In this document: positions 1 to 8,300 of the stretch, in pieces
Position numbering within the stretch: the stretch's first letter is position 1
How the letters are laid out: each line of letters begins with the position of its first letter
NCBI GenBank assembly: GCA_018821925.1
Contig: JAHJLF010000075.1
Span: forward strand, 1 to 64,000
From: Candidatus Edwardsbacteria bacterium
GTDB lineage: Bacteria > Edwardsbacteria > AC1 > EtOH8
DNA: 64,000 nucleotides
Direction of reading: 5' to 3'
Notes under the pieces: model-generated
Told to the model about the DNA's origin: nothing
Database searches by the model: none
Seen by the model: the letters and a program-made list of their open reading frames with translations, nothing else
Made by a program: the position numbers and the translations under genes

Positions 1-1
1 C

Positions 2-406
2 AAAAAATTCTTCAAGTTCCTGGAGGGAGGCGGAGTTGAAATCACTGCCATGTATCCGGCCGGAAAGATCGGCACCACCGCCGAGAACCTGAAGGCTTCC
101 GCTGAGGGCGAGAACGAGGAACACACCAAGCTGTACCCGGAGTTCGCCGCCATAGCCGACGAGGAAGGGTTTTCCGAGATCGCTAAAATATTCCTGTTCA
201 TCGCCGAGGTGGAGCGGGAACACGAGGCCCGCTATCTGAAGCTGCTGGCCAACATCGAGAAGAAGCAAGTTTTCAAAAAAGATAAGCCCATCAAATGGCG
301 TTGCCGTAACTGCGGTTACGTCTACGAAGGCAATGAAGCACCCCAAGCCTGCCCGGCCTGCGCCCATCCCCAGAGCTATTACGAAGTGCTGGCTGAGAAT
401 TATTAA
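2..406 (+). CDS. Rubrerythrin, C-terminal part (5' end outside window)
   Basis: Non-haem iron peroxidase that reduces H2O2 in the cytoplasm of anaerobes. The reading frame is open from base 2, before the first ATG at 50. The residues there (KFFKFLEGGGVEITAMYPAG) are the family's internal sequence, so the gene starts left of the window. Visible parts are the second half of the four-helix diiron domain, with the ExxxE/ExxH-type ligands in GENEEHTKLYPEF and EVEREHEARY, followed by a C-terminal rubredoxin-like domain with two Cys pairs (CRNCGY and CPACAH). It heads a run of redox genes, 31 bases before an OsmC gene. Family assignment is secure; its electron donor is not visible. Confidence 0.93.
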   Translation, partial: KKFFKFLEGGGVEITAMYPAGKIGTTAENLKASAEGENEEHTKLYPEFAAIADEEGFSEIAKIFLFIAEVEREHEARYLKLLANIEKKQVFKKDKPIKWRCRNCGYVYEGNEAPQACPACAHPQSYYEVLAENY

Positions 407-437
407 TCACAAACACATCATAAGATAAAAGAGATAT

Positions 438-842
438 ATGCAATTGACATTGGATTGGGTCAAGGACCTGCAGTTCGCCGCCAGCGACGATGCTGGCCAC
501 GGCATAGTAGTCGAATCGAAGAAGGACGGAACCCCGTCGGGCTTCACCCCCATGCAGTTGCTGCTGATCGCCCAGGCCGGATGCATGGCTATGGATGTGG
601 TCTCCATTCTGAAAAAGAAACGGGCGGAACTGGTAGGATTCCGGGTGCTGATGGACGGAACCAGAGCCGAGGAACATCCCAAAAGATTCACCGAAATGAA
701 TTTTATCTTTGAGGCCCGGGGCCATGTCCCGCCGGAGGCGCTGGGGGAAGCTATCCAGCTTTCCAAGGAAAAATACTGCTCGGTCTCGGCCACCATCCAG
801 AACGGGGTCAAGATGAAAATAGAAAGCCGGGTGGTAAGCTGA
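438..842 (+). CDS. OsmC/Ohr family protein
   Basis: A 134-aa protein of the OsmC fold, a family of thiol peroxidases that reduce organic hydroperoxides or handle persulfides. Two conserved cysteines are visible, C49 in LLIAQAGCMAMD and C114 in KEKYCSVSATI, the typical catalytic and resolving pair. The proline-rich stretch that usually precedes the first cysteine is here GFTPMQLLL. The stop codon overlaps the ATG of the next small gene (TGATG), so the two are translationally coupled. Its place between rubrerythrin, a DUF6132 protein and a thioredoxin suggests peroxide or sulfane-sulfur detoxification (inference). Substrate cannot be told from sequence. Confidence 0.9.
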   Translation: MQLTLDWVKDLQFAASDDAGHGIVVESKKDGTPSGFTPMQLLLIAQAGCMAMDVVSILKKKRAELVGFRVLMDGTRAEEHPKRFTEMNFIFEARGHVPPEALGEAIQLSKEKYCSVSATIQNGVKMKIESRVVS

Positions 843-1018
843 TGCATCCGATATTAAAGATCATTCTGGGGGCTGTCGGAGGAGCGGCTTTGGGCTTTTT
901 ATATTATAAATTCGTCGGCTGCCGCACCGGGGCCTGCCCCATGGCCGCCAACCCCTGGATCAGCACCCTGGTCTGGGCAGTCATCGGCGGGCTGCTGATG
1001 TCCGGCCTCAACAAGTAA
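842..1018 (+). CDS. Small membrane protein, DUF6132-like
   Basis: A 58-aa protein that starts inside the OsmC stop codon. It has an N-terminal hydrophobic helix (about residues 3-22), then GCRTGACPMAANPW around residues 26-39, then a second hydrophobic helix (about 40-55). The paired-cysteine GCxTGxCP...NP motif between two helices is what I associate with DUF6132, a family often found near rhodaneses and sulfur-transport proteins. The two cysteines probably form a redox or persulfide site at the membrane face (inference). Coupling to OsmC and closeness to a thioredoxin support a thiol role. Too short for most gene callers. Confidence 0.75.
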   Translation: MHPILKIILGAVGGAALGFLYYKFVGCRTGACPMAANPWISTLVWAVIGGLLMSGLNK

Positions 1019-1047
1019 CCTAAATAAAAAAACCATAGGAGCAATCA

Positions 1048-1569
1048 ATGAATAGATACCTCCCCCTGCTGATCCTGGCCTTATCGCTGACCACCGGAAT
1101 TTCCTGCGCCGGCAACAAGAAAGCCGAAAAGGATGATGTCAAATCCGTTCAGGCCAAAGCCGAGTGGCTGGCCTTCGACCAGGCCATGGAAAAGGCCGCC
1201 GCCGACAAGAAGTATGTGGTGGTTGACTTCTATACCGACTGGTGCAAATGGTGCAAGGTGATGGACGATAAAACCTACGCCGATTCTTCGGTGGCAGCGG
1301 CCCTGAAGGAGAATTTCGTCATTGCCAAAATAAACGGCGAGAGCTCGGAAAAGATCACCTACCTAGGAAAGACCATGGCCCAGTCGGATTTCACCATAAA
1401 CATGAAGGTCAGCGGATTTCCCTCCACCCTGTTCATGGACAGCGACGGGAAGGTGATCGGCATTCTGCCGGGTTATATCGAGGCCCCGGTATTTTTAAAG
1501 ATCCTGGCCTATGTATCCACCGAAGCCTATAAGACCAAGAAGCTGGACGATTATCTTTCCGGGAAATAG
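1048..1569 (+). CDS. Lipoprotein thioredoxin-fold protein
   Basis: A 173-aa exported thioredoxin-like protein. The N-terminus is a signal peptide ending in a probable lipobox (TGISC, C20), so it is likely anchored as a lipoprotein. The thioredoxin domain starts near residue 38; the active site is DWCKWC with C66 and C69, followed by KVMDDKTY, typical of the DUF255/Thioredoxin_7 branch rather than classical TrxA. The cis-proline side (VSGFPSTLFMD) is also present. The protein probably keeps envelope protein thiols reduced or passes electrons to the neighbouring redox proteins (inference). A 44-aa membrane peptide gene follows after two bases. Confidence 0.88.
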   Translation: MNRYLPLLILALSLTTGISCAGNKKAEKDDVKSVQAKAEWLAFDQAMEKAAADKKYVVVDFYTDWCKWCKVMDDKTYADSSVAAALKENFVIAKINGESSEKITYLGKTMAQSDFTINMKVSGFPSTLFMDSDGKVIGILPGYIEAPVFLKILAYVSTEAYKTKKLDDYLSGK

Positions 1570-1571
1570 CC

Positions 1572-1706
1572 ATGAAAAGAACCGTCGGAATAATTATCTT
1601 GATCATTTCTATTGCAGCTATTGCCGCAGGCGTTTTTCGGAAAGAGCTGAGGCCCCTTTACATCAACGCCAGGGCCATCTGCTATTCCTGTATCGGGCTG
1701 GAATAG
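1572..1706 (+). CDS. Micropeptide with C-terminal CYSCIGLE motif
   Basis: A 44-aa open frame beginning two bases after the thioredoxin stop. Residues 4-22 form one hydrophobic helix; the rest ends in RAICYSCIGLE, a CxxC pair at the extreme C-terminus. The tight spacing and sensible composition argue that it is translated. I do not recognise a named family with certainty, although short membrane peptides ending in CxSCIG-type motifs occur beside thiol-redox genes. A plausible job is a membrane-tethered dithiol partner of the preceding thioredoxin (inference). It could also be a decayed fragment, but the frame has no internal stops. Confidence 0.6.
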   Translation: MKRTVGIIILIISIAAIAAGVFRKELRPLYINARAICYSCIGLE

Positions 1707-1781
1707 GATGCCTTTTTTTGACAGGATTTACAGGATTCACTTAAGGGATCAATCTTAACAGGAAAAGCAAAAGGAGAGAAT

Positions 1782-2234
1782 GTGATCAAGATCGGCCAGA
1801 AGGCCCCTGATTTTATTTTACGGGATCAGCACAATGCCGAATTCAAACTGAGTGCTTTCAAGGGGCGCAAGGTGTTGCTGTCCTTCCATCCGCTGGCCTG
1901 GACCAAGGTCTGCGCCAGGCAGATGCAATCGCTGGAGAAGAATCTCAAGACCTTCGACCTGCTCAACACCATGCCGGTGGGACTCAGCGTGGATACCGTT
2001 CCCTCCAAACACGCCTGGGCCAAAACGCTGAAGGCAAGAAACCTGCGGATGCTGGCTGATTTCTGGCCGCACGGCAAGGTGGCCAAGGCCTACGGCCTGT
2101 TCCGGGAGAAGGAGGGCTTCTCCGAACGGGCCAATATCATCATTGACGAGTTCGGACAGGTGATCTGGATAAAAGTTTACCCGATAAAAGAACTACCGGA
2201 TATCAAAGAGATAATCAAAGTGCTCTCAAAATAA
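1782..2234 (+). CDS. Peroxiredoxin, AhpC/TSA family, 1-Cys type
   Basis: A 150-aa thioredoxin-fold peroxidase. The start is GTG at 1782, chosen because AAGGAGAG lies just upstream. The peroxidatic cysteine is C44 in HPLAWTKVC, matching the family's PxxxTxxC active site. No other cysteine exists in the protein, so the intermediate must be resolved by an outside thiol, for which the upstream thioredoxin is a candidate (inference). The domain is complete from GQKAPDF to the C-terminal helix. It closes the redox cluster and is followed by a terminator. Confidence 0.92.
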   Translation: MIKIGQKAPDFILRDQHNAEFKLSAFKGRKVLLSFHPLAWTKVCARQMQSLEKNLKTFDLLNTMPVGLSVDTVPSKHAWAKTLKARNLRMLADFWPHGKVAKAYGLFREKEGFSERANIIIDEFGQVIWIKVYPIKELPDIKEIIKVLSK

Positions 2235-2252
2235 ATTCCTGATAGCAAATAA

Positions 2253-2276
2253 GGCCGCCTGAACTGGCGGCTTTTT
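2253..2276 (+). terminator. Rho-independent terminator after the peroxiredoxin gene
   Basis: Stem GCCGCC (2254-2259) and GGCGGC (2266-2271) with a 6-base loop, followed directly by five T. Confidence 0.85.
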
Positions 2277-2288
2277 CTATTATTTTTC

Positions 2289-2317
2289 TTGACATGGCCA
2301 CCGGATGAATGTAGAAT
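2289..2317 (+). promoter_or_regulatory. Sigma-70-type promoter for the 2356 lipoprotein gene
   Basis: TTGACA at 2289-2294, a 17-base spacer, TAGAAT at 2312-2317. A longer open frame begins inside this promoter at 2305, so translation more likely starts at ATG 2356, about 32 bases after the predicted transcription start. Confidence 0.75.
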
Positions 2318-2355
2318 ACGCTCAATATAATAAACTATTAATTGAACCATACAAG

Positions 2356-3960
2356 ATGAAAAAAACAATCATCATGGGAATTTCATTGCTTTGCCTGGCC
2401 CTGATCGTAATCACCTGTGCCCGGCACTATGGCTTCAGGAAGGATTACTCCCGGGCCAATGCCCTGCTGCATGATACGGAAAATCTGGCCGCCAAACCTT
2501 TTTTGAAAGCTCATCTTAAAAACGGGGATATCTGTATTTTAAGAAATACCTGGCGGGTCGATACCGTTTACCAGTTTTTAGTGGGCGAGGGGGACCGCTA
2601 TGATTTCAACCGAAACAGTAAACAGCAGGGACGGCTTACCATAGACATCGACAGCGTGGCGGTATTTGAGACCAACCAGAAATTGGTGGGTCCGGAGAAC
2701 GAGCGGGTAGCGGCTCTTTCCATTCTGGCCGGACTGGATATCATCCTGGCCATTTATTGCCTGACCAACCCCAAGGCCTGTTTCGGTTCCTGCCCCACCT
2801 TCTATCTGGGCAGTGATGAAAATGTTTTCTACTCCGATGCCGAGGGTTTTTCCAACTCCATCGCCCCCTCGCTGGAGAGCTCGGATATTGACGCACTGAA
2901 TAACGGCCGGATCGTCAACCGGAAAATATCCCTTAAGATGAAGAACGAGGCCATGGAAACCCACGTGGTCAAAGATGTCAGGATTTATGCTGTTCCCCGC
3001 AAGGAGGGAGAAAGGATCTTCCACACACCGCAGAACGATTTCTTTCGTTGCCGCCAGCCCCTGCCGCCTAAAAGCGCCCTGGCCGGCGAGGGTGACTGCG
3101 CCACCCTTCTGGAGAATGCCGACAAGGTGGAACGCTTCAGCCTGGCCGACCCCAAGAACATGAGCAGCAAGGAGGAAATAATACTGTCGTTCGATCCGGC
3201 TGATCTAAACCAGGCCGGCCTGGTGATAAGTTTTAGGCAGACCATGATGACCACCTATTTGATCTACAGTGCCTTTGGGTATATGGGCGATGAGATGGGC
3301 AGCGTCTTTGCCGAGATGGAAAAAAGAGCCGGTCAAAAAAAGGATCTGGGCGGGATCCGCCGGGAGCTGGGCGATATTGAGGTTTACCTGTGGGATCAAA
3401 GAACCGATAAATGGGTAAAGCAGGGCGGCTTCTACGAAACCGGGCCCATCGCCTTCAATCATCAATTACTGCCTTTCAACAAAGGCCTTTCTGACTTCAA
3501 GGGTAATTTAAAGGTCAAGCTGGTCTTGAACCGGGGTCTGTGGCGAATAGATTACCTGGCCCTGGCTGAGATCATCGGACCGGCCGAAGCGGTCATTCTT
3601 CCCCCGGAAAAGATCGAATATTTCAAGACGGGACAGGAACCGGCTCTTTCGTCGGCAGACAATTTCAGCCGGCCCATAATATCCATGCCGGGCGACATCC
3701 GGCGGTTTGACTTTATGCTGCCCGATGATTCGGCTGATTATGAACTGTTTCTGTATTCCAAGGGATACTATCTGGAATGGATGCGCAGCAGCTGGATCAA
3801 GGAGAAGGACCTGGGCAAGTTGGCCCGAATGCTGATGGTGCCCAAGATGTATCTTAAGGAGGAGGCCGCCGATTACAAGCGCTATGAAACGGTGATGGAA
3901 AGGGAATTCTGGAATACAAAAATAGATCATAGGATGTTCAGTTATTATGATAAAAAATAA
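2356..3960 (+). CDS. Large lipoprotein of unknown function
   Basis: A 534-aa protein. ATG 2356 is preferred over 2305 because the promoter covers 2289-2317 and the signal peptide (MKKTIIMGISLL...VITC, lipid-modified C21) begins there. After the signal peptide come hydrophilic domains with Cys-containing motifs such as CFGSCPTFYL (near residue 140) and a later region rich in aromatic and beta-prone residues. Short reminders of other secreted proteins occur (ISLKMKNEAMETHVV), but I recognise no named family. It overlaps the next lipoprotein gene by 14 bases, so the two are probably co-expressed and may act together in the periplasm or outer membrane. Confidence 0.8.
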   Translation: MKKTIIMGISLLCLALIVITCARHYGFRKDYSRANALLHDTENLAAKPFLKAHLKNGDICILRNTWRVDTVYQFLVGEGDRYDFNRNSKQQGRLTIDIDSVAVFETNQKLVGPENERVAALSILAGLDIILAIYCLTNPKACFGSCPTFYLGSDENVFYSDAEGFSNSIAPSLESSDIDALNNGRIVNRKISLKMKNEAMETHVVKDVRIYAVPRKEGERIFHTPQNDFFRCRQPLPPKSALAGEGDCATLLENADKVERFSLADPKNMSSKEEIILSFDPADLNQAGLVISFRQTMMTTYLIYSAFGYMGDEMGSVFAEMEKRAGQKKDLGGIRRELGDIEVYLWDQRTDKWVKQGGFYETGPIAFNHQLLPFNKGLSDFKGNLKVKLVLNRGLWRIDYLALAEIIGPAEAVILPPEKIEYFKTGQEPALSSADNFSRPIISMPGDIRRFDFMLPDDSADYELFLYSKGYYLEWMRSSWIKEKDLGKLARMLMVPKMYLKEEAADYKRYETVMEREFWNTKIDHRMFSYYDKK

Positions 3961-4456
3961 CATACTCTGGGCGGCCCTTATTTTGGCCGCCCTGGCCGCC
4001 TCCTGCGCCGGTCCGATCAGTTATCTGCCGGAACACGAGATGATCGGCGAGGAGAGTTATGGCTCTTATATTGAGATCAGCACTTATAGTGGAAAGATAT
4101 ATGCCGGGGAGCTGATAGCGGTGGGCGATTCCGGGCTGGTGGTCCGTGAGGAAATAGAAAATCTTTCCCATTGTTTTTTATCCCCTTTGGCAGATATAAA
4201 GTCGTTTTCCATAAGATACGCCAACGGCAAGAATTATGGCTGGGCGGTGCCCCTGTACACACTGGGATCACTTTCTCATGGCATGTTTTTTATTTTTACC
4301 GCTCCTATAAACTTAATAGCCACAACCGTGATCGCAGTTGAGGCCTCCCAGGCCTATGAAATGAACAGCCAGGTAATGACATTCGCAGAACTTAAACTGT
4401 TCGCCCGCTTCCCGCAGGGCCTGCCGGAAGGGATAACCCTGGAAATGATCAAATGA
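3947..4456 (+). CDS. Small lipoprotein of unknown function
   Basis: A 169-aa protein with a signal peptide ending in the lipobox LAASC (C20). The middle resembles a small beta-barrel fold (ISTYSGKIYAGELIAVGDSGLVV), seen in proteins that bind short peptides or nucleotides, but that is only a fold-level impression. One hydrophobic segment lies around residues 105-128 (GMFFIFTAPINLIATTVIAV). The first bases overlap the previous lipoprotein gene by 14 nt. No enzyme motif is visible. Confidence 0.75.
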   Translation: MIKNNILWAALILAALAASCAGPISYLPEHEMIGEESYGSYIEISTYSGKIYAGELIAVGDSGLVVREEIENLSHCFLSPLADIKSFSIRYANGKNYGWAVPLYTLGSLSHGMFFIFTAPINLIATTVIAVEASQAYEMNSQVMTFAELKLFARFPQGLPEGITLEMIK

Positions 4457-4486
4457 TGCAAACCAAAAAATGCCGGCGTTTTCTAA

Positions 4487-4539
4487 TGTCATTCAGGTGT
4501 CATTCAGGCTCTTGTTTTTTCTTTAATCGGGTGTATAAT
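4487..4539 (+). promoter_or_regulatory. Promoter with an 11-bp tandem repeat upstream (possible activator site)
   Basis: TGTCATTCAGG occurs twice back to back (4487-4497 and 4498-4508). Downstream are TTGTTT (4512-4517), a 16-base spacer and a perfect TATAAT (4534-4539). The 11-bp spacing and TGTCAT core resemble a PhoB-type box, in which a response regulator dimer binds two direct repeats one helical turn apart. That the repeat is a binding site is inference. Confidence 0.5.
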
Positions 4540-4567
4540 GCTAGTATACAAATAAATGGAGGATATC

Positions 4568-5140
4568 ATGGACGTCGTAACCGCCATTCAAACCCGCCGG
4601 GCCTACCGGTCGCTGGACCCGGTGGCCATCACCGCTGAACTGATAAATGAACTGACCAAGGCCGCCGGCCTGGCCGCTTCCTGTTTCAACAAACAGCCCT
4701 GGCGTTTCGTGTTCGTTTATGAGAAGGAAACGCTGGAAAAAATGCACGGCGCCTTGTCCAAGGGCAACGAGTGGGCCTACGACGCCTCGATGATCATCGC
4801 CGTGGTCGCTAAAAAGGACGATGACTGCGTCATCAAGGACGGGCGGGAATATTATCTGTTCGACACCGGCATGGCCGCCGCCCATCTGATCCTGCGGGCC
4901 ACCGAGCTGGGGCTGGTGGCCCATCCCATCGCCGGGTTCGATCCGGAAAAGGTCAAAGAAATATTGGCAATACCCGAGGAAATGACTGTGATCACCCTGG
5001 TCAATGTGGGAAAGCACGCGGAGAAGATTGGGCCCAGGCTGAGCCCCGATCAGGCCAAGGGAGAGAAGGAGCGGCCGCCCCGGAAGCCCCCGGAGGAATT
5101 CGCCTTTCATAATAGGTATGGTAAGGGTGAGGGGAAGTAG
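4568..5140 (+). CDS. Nitroreductase family flavoprotein
   Basis: A 190-aa FMN-dependent oxidoreductase of the nitroreductase fold. Start ATG 4568 is chosen over 4556 because GGAGG at 4558-4562 is correctly spaced for it. Visible family elements are the N-terminal RRAYRSLDP (phosphate-binding arginines), NKQPWRF in the FMN pocket, and DTGMAAAHLILRATELGL, the helix that packs on the flavin. The C-terminal tail PPRKPPEEFAFHNRYG matches the small single-domain branch. The substrate is unknown; such proteins reduce quinones, nitro groups or act in cofactor pathways. It has its own promoter at 4512-4539. Confidence 0.88.
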   Translation: MDVVTAIQTRRAYRSLDPVAITAELINELTKAAGLAASCFNKQPWRFVFVYEKETLEKMHGALSKGNEWAYDASMIIAVVAKKDDDCVIKDGREYYLFDTGMAAAHLILRATELGLVAHPIAGFDPEKVKEILAIPEEMTVITLVNVGKHAEKIGPRLSPDQAKGEKERPPRKPPEEFAFHNRYGKGEGK

Positions 5141-5194
5141 CCGGAAATTGCTACGTTCGTTTACTATTTTCTTTTTTAAAACCTCTCCCCTACC

Positions 5195-5237
5195 CCTCTC
5201 CTAAAGCATTAGGAGAGGGAAGCGTGAGGTCAGGGGG
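5195..5237. repeat. Dispersed palindrome, CCTAATGCTTTAGG family
   Basis: CCCTCTCCTAA (5195-5205) and TTAGGAGAGGG (5210-5220) form a perfect 11-bp stem with a 4-base loop. The core recurs at 29778-29803 and, diverged, at 58301-58330. It lies between two genes read in the same direction. Confidence 0.7.
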
Positions 5238-5273
5238 TCGATCTGGCCACTCGCTTATGGACCCATTTGTTGA

Positions 5274-5302
5274 TTGACAAAACAGCCGCTATCCCTTATC
5301 AT
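5274..5302 (+). promoter_or_regulatory. Promoter for a leaderless mRNA (NapH-like gene)
   Basis: TTGACA at 5274-5279, 17-base spacer, TATCAT at 5297-5302. ATG 5309 follows after exactly six bases and no ribosome site is present, so transcription should begin at or next to the start codon. Confidence 0.7.
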
Positions 5303-5308
5303 TACACC

Positions 5309-6172
5309 ATGTTCTCCAAGCTTACCACCAGAACCAAACGGCTCTATGTTCAGATAGCGGCCACCGTCCTCACCTTTTCGTATTTCCTGGCGCCGGTTCT
5401 GAAGTATATCCCCTGCCCGACGCTGACTTGCTATGCCTGCCCGTTGTCGGTGTTCGCCTGCCCCATCGGAACCCTGCAGCACTTCGTGATCATCGGAGTG
5501 TTCCCCTTCTTCCTGCTGGGCATCCTTTTCCTGATCGGGGCATTAGTGGGACGCTGGGCTTGCGGATATCTGTGCCCCTTCGGGTTGTTCCAGGATATTC
5601 TGGCCAGGATCCGAAAGAAGAAATTCGATCCGCCTTCCTGGCTGGGCTGGGGACGCTATGTGTCGCTGTTCGGGGTGGCCGTCATCATCCCGGCCTTGAC
5701 CCATGAGCCCTGGTTCTCCAAGCTCTGCCCGGTGGGGACCATCGAGGCCGGGATACCCTATGTAGCCGCCGCCCTGCTGAAGATAAAACTGCCAGGCCAG
5801 CCTTTCGACGCCCTGGGAATGGTGGGAAACTTTTTCTGGCTGAAGATCTTCCTTCTGGCCCTGACCATCGCCGCCGCTATTTACATCAAAAGGCCGTTCT
5901 GCCGCTATATCTGCCCGCTGGGGGGCATCTTCGGAATGTTCAGCCGGATCTCCCTGCTGCAGATAAAAGTGGATCAGTACGAAACCTCGGAAAATGTCGA
6001 CTGCAAAAAGCTGTGCCCGGTGGACATGGACATCACCCGGGATCCGGCCTCGGCCGACTGCATCCGTTGCCTGCAATGCACCAAATGCCCCGGAGTAAAA
6101 CTGGAAAAACCCATCAAAATCATTAACCGAACAAAGACCTCCGTAAAAACACCTTCCCCACGGAAACATTAA
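5309..6172 (+). CDS. NapH-like membrane 4Fe-4S ferredoxin protein
   Basis: A 287-aa membrane iron-sulfur protein of the NapH/NosR C-terminal type, which passes electrons between a quinone pool and a periplasmic or cytoplasmic partner. ATG 5309 is used because the promoter ends at 5302; an in-frame codon at 5267 would lie before the transcript. Several hydrophobic helices alternate with cysteine motifs: [14 protein letters not shown] near the N-terminus, [12 protein letters not shown], and [15 protein letters not shown]-terminal cluster (CKKLCP...[12 protein letters not shown]) binds 4Fe-4S centres. No nitrate reductase genes are nearby, so the partner is unknown. Confidence 0.88.
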   Translation: MFSKLTTRTKRLYVQIAATVLTFSYFLAPVLKYIPCPTLTCYACPLSVFACPIGTLQHFVIIGVFPFFLLGILFLIGALVGRWACGYLCPFGLFQDILARIRKKKFDPPSWLGWGRYVSLFGVAVIIPALTHEPWFSKLCPVGTIEAGIPYVAAALLKIKLPGQPFDALGMVGNFFWLKIFLLALTIAAAIYIKRPFCRYICPLGGIFGMFSRISLLQIKVDQYETSENVDCKKLCPVDMDITRDPASADCIRCLQCTKCPGVKLEKPIKIINRTKTSVKTPSPRKH

Positions 6173-6287
6173 ATTACCTAATAAAAGCACCAGATTTATC
6201 ATACCTCATTCCGTGTTTTTCAGAATTTTCAAGTTTCAGTGGTTAGTTGCTCTGAGTTCTCAATCCATCAAATTAAAGAAAGAATCT

Positions 6288-8045
6288 ATGCCCTTAAGAA
6301 AATTATTGTCCCTGTTCAAGGGAAAGAAAAAAGAAACGGCCGAGCCCGAGAAGACCGATCATAAACCGGCCGCCCGGCACCATGCCCCGGAGCGGACCAC
6401 CGTTCGCCATTCCGGCGGGCAAAACCGGCGGCCCCACCAACAGCCTCCCCGGCCGGCAGCGGCCCGAAGACCGGACCATCCCAAACCGCATCATCAGCCC
6501 AGGGCCGAAACTCCCCGGCCGGCGACCTATCGCAAGCCGGAACACCCCAAGCCGCATCCCCAGCCCAGGACGGAAACTCCCCGGACGGCCACCTATCGCA
6601 AACCGGAACATCCCAGGCCGCATACCCAGCCAAGAACGGATACTCACCGTCCGGCGGCAGTGGTTCACCATCCGCCCCAGCAGCATAAAAAGCCGGCGGC
6701 GCCTACCGGGCCCCAGCTTAAGTTCGACCAGTTGGGCCTAGCCCCGTTCCTGCTGAAGGCCATCAATGAGGAGGGCTACGCCGATCCCACTCCCATCCAG
6801 CAGCAGACCATCCCGCTGGCCCTGTCCGGCAAGGATCTTCTGGGTTGCGCCCAGACCGGCACCGGCAAGACCGCTGCTTTCGCCCTACCCATATTGCAGA
6901 AGCTGACCCGCCCGGAAGTGGTGGGACAGCAGTTCCGCGACATCAAGGCTTTGATAGTGACCCCCACCCGGGAACTGGCGGCCCAGATCGGCCAGAGCTT
7001 CGCCGCCTACGGCCGCCACAGCGGTCTGCGCTATGCCGTGATCTACGGCGGGGTCTTTCAGGGGCATCAGCAGAAGGCCATGAAAGGCGGGGTGGATATA
7101 TTGGTGGCCACCCCCGGACGGTTATTGGACATGATGAACCAGCGGCTGATCCTGCTGCACAAGGTGGAGATCCTGGTGCTGGACGAGGCCGACCGGATGC
7201 TGGACATGGGTTTCATCAACGACATCCGCAAGATCGTGGCCAAGGTACCCATCCGCCGGCAGACCCTGTTCTTCTCGGCCACCATGCCCTCGGAGATTCG
7301 CCATCTGGCCGGAAGCATTCTGGACAATCCGGTGTCCATCTCGGTGACGCCCGACACCTCTGCCGCCGAGACGGTGGAGCAATCGGTATATTTTGTGGAG
7401 CGGAACGACAAGCCCGATCTGCTCAAGCATCTGTTATCGGATGAGATTTTTACCCGGGCGTTGGTGTTCACCCGCACCAAGGTCAGGGCCGACCGGGTGG
7501 CCCGAAAGCTGACATCCGACGGCATTCCGGCCTCGGCCATCCACGGGGACAAATCCCAGGGAGCCCGGGAACGGGTGCTGGCCGGGTTCAAGGACGGCTC
7601 CATCCGGGTGCTGGTGGCCTCGGATATCGTCTCCCGGGGGATCGATATCGACGCCATCTCCCACGTGGTGAATTTTGACGTACCCCAGCAGGCCGAGGCC
7701 TACATCCACCGCATCGGGCGGACCGGCCGGGCCGGGGCCATAGGCAGCGCTATCACCTTCTGCGATGCCGAGGAGCGGGGGGATTTGCGGGAGATAGAGA
7801 AACTTTTGGATAAGTCCATTCCGGTGGTAAGCGAGCATCCTTATAAGTCGGAGATGTCGGTACACGAAGCGGTCAGCGAACACCGTCGCCGGACCGGACG
7901 GAAGCCCCAGCAGGGGCGCTCCGGGCAACGGCCACAACGGGTATCGCAAGCCGGCCAGCGGCCCAAGCAGGCCCCAGCGGCCGCCCCCAAGACCACCCAC
8001 GCCAGCCACAAACCGGGCAGCGGCCGTCCGGGACGGAGAGGGTAG
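6288..8045 (+). CDS. DEAD-box ATP-dependent RNA helicase, RhlE-like
   Basis: A 585-aa helicase. It has Walker A AQTGTGKT (residues 188-195), [19 protein letters not shown] (299-302), SAT and [10 protein letters not shown], all in the right order, so the core is complete. The core begins near residue 142 with [16 protein letters not shown], including the Q motif. Before it lies a 140-residue basic, Pro/His/Arg-rich extension with three tandem 22-aa repeats of the type [18 protein letters not shown], unusual at the N-terminus. The C-terminal tail is also basic and Gly/Gln/Arg rich and probably binds RNA. Start ATG 6288 is preferred because the residues before it look non-coding, but the ribosome site is weak. 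Confidence 0.9.
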   Translation: MPLRKLLSLFKGKKKETAEPEKTDHKPAARHHAPERTTVRHSGGQNRRPHQQPPRPAAARRPDHPKPHHQPRAETPRPATYRKPEHPKPHPQPRTETPRTATYRKPEHPRPHTQPRTDTHRPAAVVHHPPQQHKKPAAPTGPQLKFDQLGLAPFLLKAINEEGYADPTPIQQQTIPLALSGKDLLGCAQTGTGKTAAFALPILQKLTRPEVVGQQFRDIKALIVTPTRELAAQIGQSFAAYGRHSGLRYAVIYGGVFQGHQQKAMKGGVDILVATPGRLLDMMNQRLILLHKVEILVLDEADRMLDMGFINDIRKIVAKVPIRRQTLFFSATMPSEIRHLAGSILDNPVSISVTPDTSAAETVEQSVYFVERNDKPDLLKHLLSDEIFTRALVFTRTKVRADRVARKLTSDGIPASAIHGDKSQGARERVLAGFKDGSIRVLVASDIVSRGIDIDAISHVVNFDVPQQAEAYIHRIGRTGRAGAIGSAITFCDAEERGDLREIEKLLDKSIPVVSEHPYKSEMSVHEAVSEHRRRTGRKPQQGRSGQRPQRVSQAGQRPKQAPAAAPKTTHASHKPGSGRPGRRG

Positions 8046-8053
8046 ATATTTAA

Positions 8054-8156
8054 TCTACAGCGATAGCCTAAAGGCTATCGCTGGTTATCATCAAAGGCCG
8101 ATATCTCGGCCTTGTTGAATGCACCAGCGATGTTATTCATAGCATCGCTGCGTTTA
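8054..8156. repeat. Cluster of three intergenic palindromes
   Basis: CAGCGATAGCC/GGCTATCGCTG, then AAGGCCGA/TCGGCCTT, then CAGCGATG/CATCGCTG follow each other within about 100 bases, a REP/BIME-like arrangement after the helicase gene. Confidence 0.55.
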
Positions 8157-8160
8157 TTAG

Positions 8161-8190
8161 GAAGCCCCGCCAACCAGCGGGGCTTCTTTT
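8161..8190 (+). terminator. Terminator after the RhlE gene
   Basis: GAAGCCCCGC and GCGGGGCTTC form a 10-bp stem around CAACCA, followed by TTTT. Confidence 0.85.
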
Positions 8191-8222
8191 ATTTCATTAT
8201 AGGAAATATATTAAAAATGTCC

Positions 8223-8251
8223 TTGACAGGATTGTGACTTTGGAATAAAAT
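8223..8251 (+). promoter_or_regulatory. Promoter of the 8301 lipoprotein gene
   Basis: TTGACA at 8223-8228, 17-base spacer, TAAAAT at 8246-8251. AGAGG precedes the ATG at 8301. Confidence 0.7.
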
Positions 8252-8300
8252 GCTGTTGTTTACATGCTAAAGTTCAACATTAAATTTAAATAGAGGATTT

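Noticed and set aside
1714-1740. TTGACAGGATTTACAGG as a promoter of the peroxiredoxin gene
   Set aside because: No -10 box lies at a suitable distance; the string resembles a common dispersed repeat.
4453-4638. 61-aa open frame overlapping the nitroreductase promoter
   Set aside because: It covers the promoter and the start of the nitroreductase gene and has no ribosome site.
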